Of a DNA stretch of 64,000 bases, positions 54,501 to 64,000 are shown piece by piece. This stretch comes from Symbiodinium natans (lineage: Eukaryota > Sar > Dinophyceae > Suessiales > Symbiodiniaceae), in contig CAJNDS010002390.1 in assembly GCA_905221605.1 (NCBI GenBank), positions 225,239-289,238 on the forward strand, read 5' to 3'. The number at the start of each line of letters is the position of its first letter. Positions within the stretch are counted from its first letter, which is position 1. Below the pieces are notes generated by a model. That model worked only from the letters and a program-made list of their open reading frames with translations, was not told where the DNA came from and ran no database searches. The translations under genes and the position numbers were made by a program.

Positions 54501-55144
54501 TACCCTACCCAAACATGAGCATGTTGCAGAGTCGCGGAGTCGCGAACAGGTGGATTTAACATAGCCTGCGCAGCGGAGAAATGCACCCAACTGAACAACA
54601 AATATTTCTATTTTGAAAGGGAGGAGTCCTGTTCTGAGGGGGATGGGGGCTTGGCCTTGCCATGCTTGCCTGTGTGTGCTGATGTCTTGGTCGTGGGTGT
54701 AAAAATTTCGTCCTACCTGAGTAAGGCTCAGAGCGCCTAATCAGGCCTCATAGCGCTTCATAGGGCTTCAGAGGGCTTCAGGCTTCAGAGGGCCCCTCCT
54801 AGGGCTTCGGGCTGCATGGGGCCTCGTTCTTTTCGTTTGCAGGGCTGAAAAGGGTGTAGGGCTTTTTCGGGTGTAGGGTTTGAAGGACTCATAGGTCTTA
54901 TAGGGCTTGTCGGGGTTGGCAGTAGGTCTCATGGAGCTCATGGGGCTTACAGGGTGTGCAGGGTGAAGGGAATTTAGGCGCCTTGATGTTAGGGATCGGC
55001 TTTTGGGGGAGGCTGGGGTTTAGAGGGGGGTTTTCGCTAAGCGGCCCCAAAATCTGAGCCGGATGTGCGCAGGGCCCCAACCTTGAAGCCAACCCTCCAG
55101 CCTTCAAACCCTGGAAACCGGCAAGTCCAAAGCGCGAAGAGATG
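54501..55144. other. Spacer, no supported gene
   Basis: Irregular repeats of GGGCTTCAGAGGGC occur at 54740-54800. No coding evidence. Confidence 0.45.
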
Positions 55145-56080
55145 TAGGGTTTAGGGTTTAGGGTTTAGGGTTTAGGGTTTAGGGTTTAGGGTTTAGGGTT
55201 TCGGGCTTCGGGCTAAGGTAAGGTGAGGGGGGGGGGGGGTGCAAGGTTTTGTGTCTAGAAAGGCTTCGGCATTGGGAGCTTTCCGAGCTCTGTAGGGGAG
55301 CTTGATGTGCCGTCCTCTTCGTCAGAAAGCCGCCACACAAAGAAGGCCAGCAGAAAGATATGTACCTGCGGAATGGGGGCAAGGACGCTCTGCAGCGGTT
55401 TTGGGTTTAGGGTTTAGGGTTTAGGGTTTAGGGAATTTCGTGTTTAGGGTTTAGGGAATAGGGTTTAGGGTTTAGGGTTTAGGGTTTAGGGTTCAGGGTT
55501 TAGGATTTAGGGTTTAGGCTGAGAACTTGTCAGGACCCTCATCACCAAACGTCTCCCCCTTCCCTCCAAAACCATTTTCCGTGAGCCACATGACCGATCT
55601 CTCCACAAGATGCCCCAACCCTAAACCCTAAACCCTAAACCCTAAACCCTAAACCCTTTATAAACCCTGGGAGCCCCGGAACCCTAAGCCCACATTGTCA
55701 GCTGCAACTCGGCTCTCAAGGACCCCAGAGAAAGCCCAAAACCTGCTCGTGAAGGAACAGAATATGGTGGAGGGTTGAGGGTTTAGCGTTTAGGGCTTGG
55801 GGGTTTAGGGTTTAGGGTTTAGGGTTTAGGGTTTAGGGTTTAGGGCTTGGGGTTTAGGGTGTAGGGTTTAGGGTTTAGGTTTAAGGGATGCTCGAGGCCT
55901 GTATGCCCCTGGATGATCAAGTAAGGTGTTGAAGCTCAGGGTTGGCAAACCACGAAAAAGAAACCCCTAAGCCCCCGCGGGAGCACAAATCAACCCCAAA
56001 ACCCTGAACCCTAAACCCTAACCCTCAACCCTCAACCCAAAAACCCAGAAACCCAGAAACCCTAAACCCTAAACCCCTTC
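55145..56080. repeat. TTTAGGG, TTTAGGG, CCCTAAA, TTTAGGG and CCCTAAA blocks
   Basis: Arrays at about 55145-55200, 55400-55520, 55615-55660, 55794-55890 and 55990-56076, separated by islands of 100-200 bp. None of the islands could be assigned. Confidence 0.8.
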
Positions 56081-57535
56081 AAACAAACAGGCTTAAGGCG
56101 CATAGATCGGGATGCCACAGGCATTGCAGAGCCGGAGCTCTAACGGAAAAGGCCCCAGCCTCTTAGGGGTTTAAGGGTTGAGGGTTTTAAGGTTTAGGGG
56201 TTTATTGAGGGGTTTATTGAGGGGTTGGGTTTAGGGTTTCATTTCAGCATTTTTGGGGCTGATTTGGGTTTATATAGGTTTTAAGGTTTGGGGTTTTGGG
56301 GGGGGGGGGGTGCAGGGATGAAGGGTTTTGGGGCTGAGTTGGGGGTTTGGGGCTTGATCCCTGCTTTGGGTCCATGTTAAGGAAATTCAGTCAAGTTGCC
56401 CCCAGAATCTTGGAAACTTACGTTCAGTTCTGGGACACAAGCGCAGCTGGTCCCTCAAACCCTCAACCCCAATAACCCTTGAACCCCTAAACCCTGAACC
56501 CCAAACCTAAACCCTAAACCCTAAACCCTAAACCCTAAACCCTAAACCCTAAACCGGCAGAGAACCCAGGAGGGGCTCAAAGATTGCTGGGGCCCCAAGA
56601 AGCTCAATCCGCCAAGTGGAATGCCGGTAGACGATGCTCTTGCACTACCCCTTGCGATGTTGGGGTAAGGAATCCCCTGATTCCCTGAACCCTAAACCCT
56701 AAACCCTTAACCCTTAACCCCCCCAAACCCTAAATGTGGCTTTCCATGGCTGGGCTTGCCAACATCCCCCGAACCCACGCGCCTCTCTGCCGCCATGTGG
56801 GCAAGTGGGTGGCTTAAACTTCCAATGTCGGGGGCTTCGGAGATGAGGGTTACCTTGCTGGGGTCCTTTTTTTAACAGGGAGATCTTGCTAGGTGGGAGG
56901 GGTCTATTCTCGTAAACCCTCAGCTCTGAACGCCAACACCCTAGATCCTAGAGTGCTGGACGGAGAAAGGCACCCTAGGCAGAGGGATGCTCCCTGCGCA
57001 TGCCTATATGGTTCAGGGGTTGAAGGATATGGAGAGGAGGTCAGACAGATACCCCAGATAGGACCCTGGATTTCTGCCGGGGCGCTGGGACAACGGCGGC
57101 TCTTCCTTGTGTCAATTCAATCATTCCTGCTCAGGCACAAGTCATCACGAGCCATAAGCCTCAGACTGCGAATCGACATCCCTACGTCTTACCCGAGGCG
57201 TTTGTAAAGGCCTGTTCGGTACGTCATCTGACGCTCCGACAACACCTACAACTGGTATCAGCACAGATGTACATGTGTATGTATGTAGACAAATGTATGA
57301 GTATATATGTATAGAATACGATCATATATAATCATGTCATGAAATTTATATGATGCCATCTGAAAGTATTCTAACGGTTTGTGATGTTTATGCTTTGTGT
57401 GTTGTATTGTTTGGCGGTTCATGGGTAGCTACAGGTAGGATTATCAGAAGTGCAAGGGTTGCGACCCATTAGAACCATAGGTAACCTTTATAACCCTGAC
57501 CCTTCAAGTAGACCCTCAATCCCATCCAATGGGCT
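56081..57535. other. Degenerate arrays then array-poor spacer
   Basis: Loose TTTAGGG/TTTGGGG words at 56165-56360; CCCTAAA at 56456-56560 and 56680-56735. 56740-57535 is unique. Its 104-codon plus-strand frame (56893-57207) has no recognisable domain. Confidence 0.45.
57411..57508. mobile_element. TIR element copy G, degraded right end
   Basis: The left end reads GGCGGTTCATGGGTAGCTAC. The right end retains only the complement of CTTGAAGGGT. Confidence 0.4.
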
Positions 57536-57539
57536 TTAG

Positions 57540-58261
57540 GGTTTAAGGTTTAGAGGTGTAGGGTTTCCATACTGCTTGTTGGGAGCCCAGATTGTGATAT
57601 GGAACCGTACATCTTGGGTACCCAAACGAAAAGGATCGTAAGTTGAGGCTCCTTGTTCCCAGCCGCTGCAAAGACGACCTACATGGGAAGGCGCTCTGTT
57701 GAAACCGCGGCTCATCCTGCTCAGCGCGCCAAGCAGGAACGAATGAGCCCGAATTCCTTTAAATTCCCCAAGCCCTTCGCCCGTCGGCTTGCCTCGAACA
57801 GCTGAGACACTCTTCACAAGCAGCAAAGATCCCAACCCCCAAGGTTTCGGCCGACCAGCCCCCAAGAACTTCAGAACGCAATCTGAGAGCCCGCCCGAGC
57901 GTGCCCCGGCAGAGTTCAAAGTCCCTCTGCCCCCCCCCACCCCAGCTTCCCGCGCGGAGGATGCTGAGAGGTCCATTTAGGGTAGAATCTCCAACCAACA
58001 TATATCGGTAGCTATGAGTAGGGTGATCAGTACCCCATAAGGGTACAGCCCGTCATCATTCTACTTGCCATGCTGATAACCCCACTTATAGCTACCCATG
58101 AACCTCCAAGTATACTCACCATGGCCTTGTGAGGAACCAGTAGTTTCTGCACCCATTGCGGACAGATTCGGGTACTCCACTTTCGGCTTTCTGCGGGCTT
58201 TGGGGCACAGGGCTCTTGGGATCCTTCTTGAGATTTCCAGGGTCGACTTCTGCCTTCGCAT
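57540..58261 (-). CDS. Hypothetical two-exon gene with a TIR-element intron
   Basis: No family recognised. Candidate start ATG 58261-58259 (MRRQKSTLEISRRIPRALCP). Exon 1 ends at 58120 with CATG before a strong GTGAGTATA. Exon 2 begins at 57963 after CCTCTCAG and runs to about 57540 in the frame with GGLSDCVLKFLGAGRPKPWG and LGTQDVRFHITIWAPNKQYG. The phase is consistent (one base carried over). The 156-nt intron contains TIR element copy C, whose end starts nine bases after the GT. The other two frames of exon 1 are also open, so its frame is not settled. The frame ends by running into telomeric repeat. Confidence 0.4.
57997..58110. mobile_element. TIR element copy C (introner-like)
   Basis: Right end at 58110 is the complement of CTTGGAGGTTCATGGGTAGC. 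The left end is degraded but keeps CGGTAGCTATGAGTAGGG. On the minus strand it starts directly after GTGAGTATA. Confidence 0.6.
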
Positions 58262-58404
58262 CCCTCCACGCTGGCGGGGGCGCTAGGGTTGCACCTCGCT
58301 TCGAAAGGAAAGGGCCCGGGGGAGGCTCCCCCAAAATCTTCGGGGCAGCCGTAGAGTTTGAGGCCTCCGGACTGTCTGTACATGGAGGGCGGCGGAGTTC
58401 GCGG

Positions 58405-58910
58405 TAAGGGTTTAGGGCTTCGGGGTTTAGGGTTTAGGGTTTAAGGGTTTACGGTTTAGAGTTTAAGGGTTTAGGGCTTAGGGCTTAGGGCTTAGGGTTT
58501 AGGGTTTAGGGTTTAGGGCTGAATGTCTAAAGGGCTTGGGCCGAGGCGCTTGCGCCTTCCTGCGCGGCGCGATCTCCTCGCTCGCAGTCAGTTCCATGGA
58601 GGCCGCACCGGAGCCGCAGGCAGCAGGTCGAACAAACCCTCCCCCCACATCTCTAAACCCTAAACCCTAAACCCTAATCCCTAAACCCTAAACCCCAAAC
58701 CCTAAACATCTGTGAACTGAGCTGTCTACATCTTGGAGTTTAGGGTTTGGGGTTTGGGGCGTTTAGGGGGCATAGGGAGTTTAGGGGGCGTAGATGGCGT
58801 TCAAGGGGTCTCAGGCTGGGGGTGGCTTTATGTACCCGGCAACCTAAACCCTAAACCCTAAACCCTAAACCCTAAACCCTAAACCCTAAACCCTAAACCC
58901 TAAACCCACA
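58405..58910. repeat. TTTAGGG, CCCTAAA, TTTGGGG and CCCTAAA blocks
   Basis: 58405-58525, 58652-58705, 58735-58800 (loose) and 58845-58905, separated by short islands. Confidence 0.8.
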
Positions 58911-59005
58911 TCCTGCTGACTGCGGATCGCCGGCTACCAGCGCGGTCAGCTGGGCCAATCACCCGGCCACACTTCGCGCACAGGGAACCCAGGCTGCACA
59001 GGTGG

Positions 59006-59190
59006 GCTTGGGGGTTTAGGGTTTAGGGTTTAGGGTTTAGGGTTTAGGGTTAGTGTTTAGGGTTTAGGGTTTAGGGTATAGGGTTATAGGGTTATAGGGT
59101 TATAGGGTTATAGGGTTATAGGGTTATAGGGTTATAGGGTTATAGGGTTATAGGGTTATAGGGTTATAGGGCTATAGGGCTATAGGGTTT
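59006..59190. repeat. TTTAGGG array passing into a GGGTTATA octamer array
   Basis: After about nine TTTAGGG copies, the unit becomes the octamer GGGTTATA for about ten copies (59086-59175), the last two reading GGGCTATA. Confidence 0.95.
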
Positions 59191-59335
59191 AAAGTTCTGG
59201 GCTTAGGTTCCTGGATCAACTGGTGTGTCAGGGCTCGCTCCCTGACCTCCTCTTAAACTCCTCAAGCTGTCCCGTAGCCGGCAGCTCTCACGGCTTCGTG
59301 GGCTCGAACCCATACCTCAAGTGAATTCTGGCAGT

Positions 59336-59447
59336 CCCTACCAGTTGCTTAAGAACCCCCAAAAGAATGAACAATATTCTTCCTTGTAAGGGTAATATAG
59401 GGATTATTCTTGTGTTATTTGTTGGGGGTTCTTAAGCAAATAGTAGG
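59336..59447. mobile_element. MITE-like hairpin with TTGCTTAAGAACCCCCAA arms
   Basis: 59336-59362 pairs with 59422-59447 over about 26 bases with few mismatches. The core is AT-rich. It lies between a TTTAGGG-type array and a CCCTAAA array. Confidence 0.6.
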
Positions 59448-59551
59448 TCCGCTGATCCAGATTTTTGGTGCCCTTGTTGAGAATGATAGTAGGGCGAAGA
59501 AGGGTGATCGTCGACCAAATGTTCTGAACGAAGGTCCACTGACACAACTTG

Positions 59552-59835
59552 TCCCTCAACCCTAAACCCTAAAACCTAAACCCTAAACCCTAAACCCTAA
59601 ACCCTAAACCCTAAACCCTGACACAACTTGGCTCGCAGCTTCTCGGGTGGTGGCGTGGAAGTGGCATCGAAGCGCTTTGGAACACTTTGCCTCAGGCAAA
59701 TCCCGACCCTTGCAACCCGAAGCCCCCCCGCGAAGAAGCCAAAACCCTAAAGCAACGGGGCTGAGGGTTTAGGGTTGAGTTTTTACCCTAAACCCTAAAA
59801 CCTAAACCCTAAACCCTAAACCCTAAACCTAAACC
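59552..59835. repeat. CCCTAAA arrays
   Basis: About 59552-59622 and 59785-59835. ACACAACTTG occurs at both edges of the first array (59541 and 59621), another short duplication around a telomere tract. Confidence 0.8.
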
Positions 59836-59956
59836 TCAAAACAATGCACGACAGCTGGGGTTGATGTTGGGCACTCTCCGAATAGGGGCGCTCGGCGGGA
59901 TTCTCTGAGGGACCCTCTCTCCGGGGACAGTCCAGGGTACTTCGGGTGCTTCTCCA

Positions 59957-60111
59957 AAAACTAAGGCATACTTATATTTGGGATCCTTATGTCGGGTAGT
60001 ATACTGCCACAATTAAGGTGTACTTAAATTTGGGGGGTCCTTATTTAGGGTAGTATACTACCACAACTAAGGTGTACTTCAATTTGGGGGGTCCTATACC
60101 AGGTAGTAGAC
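59957..60111. repeat. 54-bp tandem repeat, about three copies
   Basis: Units start at 59957, 60011 and 60065. Each contains AAGG(C/T)(A/G)TACTT, GG(A/G)TCCT and GGTAGTA. The third is truncated. Confidence 0.8.
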
Positions 60112-60147
60112 TCAATTGGGGGGTACACACGGGGGCGCGGTTAAAGA

Positions 60148-60340
60148 TACCCTAACCCTAAACCCTAAACCCTAAACCCTAAACCCTAAACCCTAAACTC
60201 GATGATTCCAGGACCCCGCCGACTTGAAGGTTCATCGGTAGCTATTTAGGGTTTAGGGTTTAGGGTTTAGGGTTTAGGGTTTAGGGTTTAGGGTTTAGGG
60301 TTTAGGGTTTAGGGTTTAGGGTTTAGGGTTTAGGGTTGAG
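60148..60340. repeat. CCCTAAA array, 45-bp gap, TTTAGGG array
   Basis: The gap holds a TIR-element left end (CTTGAAGGTTCATCGGTAGC, 60225-60244). The TTTAGGG array starts immediately inside it, so this is another TIR element cut by a telomere array. Confidence 0.8.
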
Positions 60341-60489
60341 GTACCCTAAATTTGGGCCGCTTCCTTCTTTAGGGTCTTTCTTTGGGTACCCATTAGAAGG
60401 CGGCACCCCTTTAGGCAGGGACCCGAAAATTTAGAACTAGCCAAATAGGGTTCTATAGGCAGTCAGAATTCTAGCTACCTTACTAACCC

Positions 60490-61242
60490 CACTTATACCC
60501 TAAACCCAAAACCCTAAACACTTGGGTTTGGGCTTTAAGGTGGCCCTAAACCCTAGGCCCTAACCCCTAAACCCGAAACCCGAAACCCGAAACCCGAAAC
60601 CCGAAACCCGAAACCCTGAACCCTAAACCCTAAACCCTAAATCCCAAACCCCAAACCCCAAACCCTAAACCCTAAACCCTAAACCACCTAAACCACCTCC
60701 AAAGGAGGGTGGCGGAACTAAGATCGGCTCCACGACGCGGCGTAGTCCGCATCGTTCAGAGTCTGCAGCGCGTGCTCTGAGGGATGCCACCTGCCGCTGC
60801 AGTTTTGGGGTTTTGGGGTTTAGGGGTTTAGGGTTTAGGGTTTAGGGTTTAGGGTTTGGGGTCTGGGGTTTGGGGTCTGGGGTTTAGGGTTTAGGGTTTA
60901 GGGTTTAGGGTTGTTTAGGGTTTAGGGTTTAGGGTTAGCTTGGGGATGCTTGGGGGTTTCACGGTTTGAGCCATTTGGGATGTAGCGCCTTCGGACTTGG
61001 AAGGGGTTGAGTTCATGGCTGCTTCTTGCAAAAGGATTTGGGGTTTAGGGTTTATCGGCGTAGGATGGTCTGGGAGTTACCAGCCTTTCACGAAAGCACT
61101 GCTGTCGTGATGTTCCAAACCCGAAACCCTGAACCCAAGACATGATTCAGGGTTTAGGGTTTAGGGTTTAGGGTTTAGGGTTTAGGGTTTAGGGTTTAGG
61201 GTTTAGGGTTTAGGGTTTAGGGTTTAGGGTTTAGGGTTTCGC
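60490..61242. repeat. CCCGAAA/CCCTAAA, TTTAGGG and TTTAGGG arrays
   Basis: A uniform CCCGAAA block (60566-60613) passes into CCCTAAA (to 60690). After a 118-bp island TTTAGGG runs at 60830-60940 and again, about 14 copies, at 61147-61240. The minus strand of the island is open (RQVASLRARAADSERCGLRR) after CTGCAG. Confidence 0.85.
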
Positions 61243-62729
61243 AAGGCACGGTTGCAACCACGCCAGCGGTACGCCAGGCGTGTCTCCCACATGAAGGCGA
61301 GGGTGCCACAGTACCTGCCCAGGAAACGTGGTCGCTCAAACTCCTGAGGGGTGCCCCACTTGCAAGCAAACCTACACCAAAACATATGTACTACTATATA
61401 TATATATATTTATTTATTTATTTATATATATATATAAAGAGAGAGAGAGAGAGAGAGAGAGAGGGCCGCGTGCTTTCAAGGCTTGTCTCAAATGCGGGCC
61501 CTTGGGTGTTTTTTGCGAAATAGACAGACACCCTTCAAGGTACAGGTAGGAGAGATCACCTATGCAAGGACCCAAACTTAAGAGCCCGGACTTTGTAAGT
61601 GCTTATAAGCTTAGGGCGTCGGATGTCAGCAAGAGGGACTCACGCAGATTTCCCAAGGCCTCCACCTCTTCTCTGACCAAGTTCGGTCGCCCCCCGGAAC
61701 CAAATTGAGTTGGGCTTAGGGTTGACGCCCTAAACCCTAAACCCTAAACCCTAAACCCTAAACTTCAGGGTTCAGTTGTCAGTGTTTAAGGGGCTAAGGG
61801 CACATCGGGGTACTCCTATACGGCGAGGAGACCGGAGGGAGATTACTTGGGGGTTCATCGGTTTACCCCAGCAGCAACTACAGGTGACTGGATATATCCT
61901 CTTTTGTGGTCTTCTGGCCTACTTAACCTTCAAACATCCTGAACCCGAACCCGACAACTTAAAACCTAAAGCCTCAAAAGAGAGACGAAAGCCCTCAACC
62001 CTAAACCCTAAAACCTTCAAACCTCACTCCTAAACCCTGAACACGAAAAACGAAGCCCTACCTTGAAGCACGCTCCCGCCTCTCTGGCTGGGAAGCATCC
62101 AGCTCCGTTCCCCGCTTCACGGCCGCGGCATCTGGGCCATGCGGGACGAACCTGTTCAAGGGAAGGGCTCTAGAAGTATAATGTTTGAGGTTAAGGGTAT
62201 TGGGTTTTAGGGTGTTGGGGTGTAGGGGTTTAGGGTTTAGGTCTTAGGTGGTGGGTCAGAACTGCTGCAAGAACACACATTCCCAGAAACAGAGAAGGTC
62301 GGCGGACATGCTTTGCACTAGTCGACTGAGCGAGTCATGAAGGCCAGACGAAACCGGTCAAGCTCCCCCCAACACAACGCTTGCCCGCCGCGCCTGTTGT
62401 GGATGGAGGAGGCACCAGGCAAGAAGCTGTCCTCCGTTGCCCGGCTTGCTGACACAGGGACAGCTCCAGGGAGCAGTTCAGGGTTGTTTGGGTTCTTCCG
62501 TTGCCTCCCTCTCCACACGCACACTTGTGTCGGTATGAACTGCAGTTGCGCGTTGGAGGTTTGTGGACTTGCCCTTTGCTTTTGCAGCCTTTTGAGAAGG
62601 TGTCTTTCCCTGAACCCTAAACCCTAAACCAGAAAATGAACATTGCAGATTCAGGTCGCCATCCCCTGCTACCAGAATCTACCAGACGGACTCTGAGGTC
62701 TCAATTGCCGACCTGCTCCCTGAAGCTCA
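61243..62729. other. Spacer with TA/GA microsatellite and weak arrays
   Basis: TA, TTTA and GA microsatellites lie at 61393-61464, a short CCCTAAA array at 61727-61765, and loose TTTAGGG words at 62170-62250. ORFs at 62318-62627 are unproven. Confidence 0.45.
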
Positions 62730-62820
62730 TTTTAGGGTTTAGGGTTTAGGGTTTAGGGTGTAGGGTTTAGGGTTTAGGGTTGTTTAGGGTTTAGGGTTTA
62801 GGGTTTCGGGTTTCAGGGCT
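62730..62820. repeat. TTTAGGG array
   Basis: About ten copies in two blocks around a TTGTTTAGGG irregularity. Confidence 0.85.
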
Positions 62821-63189
62821 CTTAGATCAGACAGAGTCGTCAACGTGGGCGCCATGGTGTGGTTGAACTCATCGAAGGAGTGGAAGGTGATGCACTCCAT
62901 TAGTCGAACTGCCACAACTACCCAATATACCCCCAAATACTACAATCCCTTTGTTTGGAACGCCGAGAGATCGTCAGAGGAGGAACCCGGAGGAACTCGG
63001 AGGCATTCGGAGGAATCCGGCGGAGTTCGGAGGAATTCGAATTCAGCCAGGAGGCAATGTATTGAGGGCATATCGCACCACATACCACAAAATGGGACGA
63101 GCGTCATTCACTGATCGGGCCTTCGGTACAAAAGCCCATTCACCCAATCCGAACCCTCAACGATTAAACCACTACATGACCAAAACTCG

Positions 63190-63310
63190 ACACCCCAAAC
63201 CCCTAAACCCCTAAACCCCTAAACCCCTAAACCCCTAAACCCCTAAACCCCTAAACCCCTAAACCCCTAAACCCCTAAACCCCTAAACCCCCTAAACCCC
63301 TAAACCCCTC
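63190..63310. repeat. CCCCTAAA octamer array
   Basis: About 14 tandem copies of the octamer CCCCTAAA, one with an extra C. The unit is one C longer than the main repeat and is uniform. Confidence 0.95.
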
Positions 63311-63480
63311 CTGAACCTTAGATCCCCGTGAACTCAGGTGGCCACGGGCTTGGCATCGTAGCTGCCTGACGGAGAGGCACCCATGACCACGAGAGCTCAA
63401 GCCCCGAAATCCCCCCAGAACCCGAAAAGCCCAAGGGCATCAAATTCCCCAAGAACCTGCGTCACTCCAAAGGGCCCTAC

Positions 63481-63599
63481 CGGGAGGTTCATGGGTAGCG
63501 ATGACTGGGGTTGTCTCTGGAATAGCTATGGTTATAAGCGGTTCTCGCCTTCTTTAGGGTACATACAACCCAACTTAGAACTAGCCATGAACCTTCAAG
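63481..63599. mobile_element. TIR element copy D
   Basis: Left CGGGAGGTTCATGGGTAGC (63481-63499). The right end is the complement of CTTGAAGGTTCATGGCTAG (to 63599). About 119 bp. Outside the right end it resembles copy B (on the minus strand, GTTTA then CCTACTTG), so the repeat unit may extend to a conserved GT. Confidence 0.65.
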
Positions 63600-64000
63600 T
63601 AGGCCCTGAAGCCTTCAACTAAACTTTGCACGAAAGCCCGAGATATCGCTTCGTGCAAGGCATAGTCACAGTCCCACACAGACCGCGGCCTGTGAGTAGC
63701 CCCATGAACTCACTCATGCAGTTTCGGTGAAACCTCGCAGACGAGAGTAGAGGGAGGAATTCAAGGGTAGGAGTTCATCAAATTCGACCATCGTGCACCC
63801 AAATCCCAGCCCCGAACCCCATTGAACAGTCTCTGCCCCAACAGGGCAGGTATTCTTGTGGAAGTGGACATGTGTGACGGAAGCAACCCCTCATCCCCGT
63901 TGCCCAACCAAAGAACCCAGATACCCAGAGAAAGCGCACACACGAGAAGACGAAGAAAGCCGCGTCTGGCCACGTGCTCCACACATCTACATACCTCACT
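63600..64000. other. Unique sequence, no supported gene
   Basis: No repeats. Two overlapping 73-codon minus-strand frames cannot be told apart by eye. Confidence 0.4.

Overview
The window looks like nuclear DNA of a microalga, most likely a dinoflagellate. The evidence is the very high density of TTTAGGG/CCCTAAA arrays, small GC-rich exon-like islands, candidate introns whose 5' ends are GC as well as GT, many fold-back elements, and degenerate LINE-type retroelement genes. I see no bacterial operon, CRISPR array, rRNA or tRNA, and no recognisable housekeeping gene. The assignment is inference; other algae with TTTAGGG telomeres are not excluded. Many translated ORFs end in PKP or NPKP only because they run into CCCTAAACCC.

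Layout. 1-7.5 kb: telomere-type arrays in both orientations alternating with islands of roughly 65-150 bp. One plus-strand gene model (5.69-6.93 kb) has an intron that coincides with an inverted-repeat element. 7.5-11.6 kb: hairpins, a minisatellite and degenerate arrays. 11.7-18.5 kb: a decayed minus-strand LINE (RING-bearing ORF1, then APE endonuclease, reverse transcriptase and RNase H) whose 3' end abuts a TTTAGGG array. 18.9-20.6 kb: a purine-rich satellite. 20.7-21.7 kb: an intact 331-codon ORF with two identical zinc-knuckle-like motifs. 22.0-23.5 kb: a GAATTC-rich palindromic array. 24-31.7 kb: arrays and gene models, including a minus-strand seven-exon model whose introns are largely telomeric repeats. 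31.7-32.4 kb: a fold-back element. 35.9-37.0 kb: about 1 kb of TTTTGGGG-like repeat. 37-44 kb: arrays, islands and TIR elements. 44.6-46.0 kb: a composite satellite block bounded by inverted repeats. 47.2-48.0 kb: a second LINE fragment. 48-51.6 kb: array-poor, partly AT-rich DNA. 51.7-64 kb: arrays and islands again.

Two features stand out. First, a dispersed family of about 100-150 bp elements with terminal inverted repeats close to CTTGGAGGTTCATGGGTAGC. Several copies coincide with candidate introns, and in three cases the candidate 3' splice site is the element's own end (CCTCCAAG or CCTTCAAG); this resembles introner elements. Second, TTTAGGG tracts appear inserted into coding sequence and into those TIR elements, sometimes between direct repeats (33 bp in the clearest case). 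Together they suggest that mobile TIR elements and telomeric DNA have been turned into introns. Exon models were read by eye. Short GC-rich islands often stay open by chance, so the models are hypotheses for transcript data to test.
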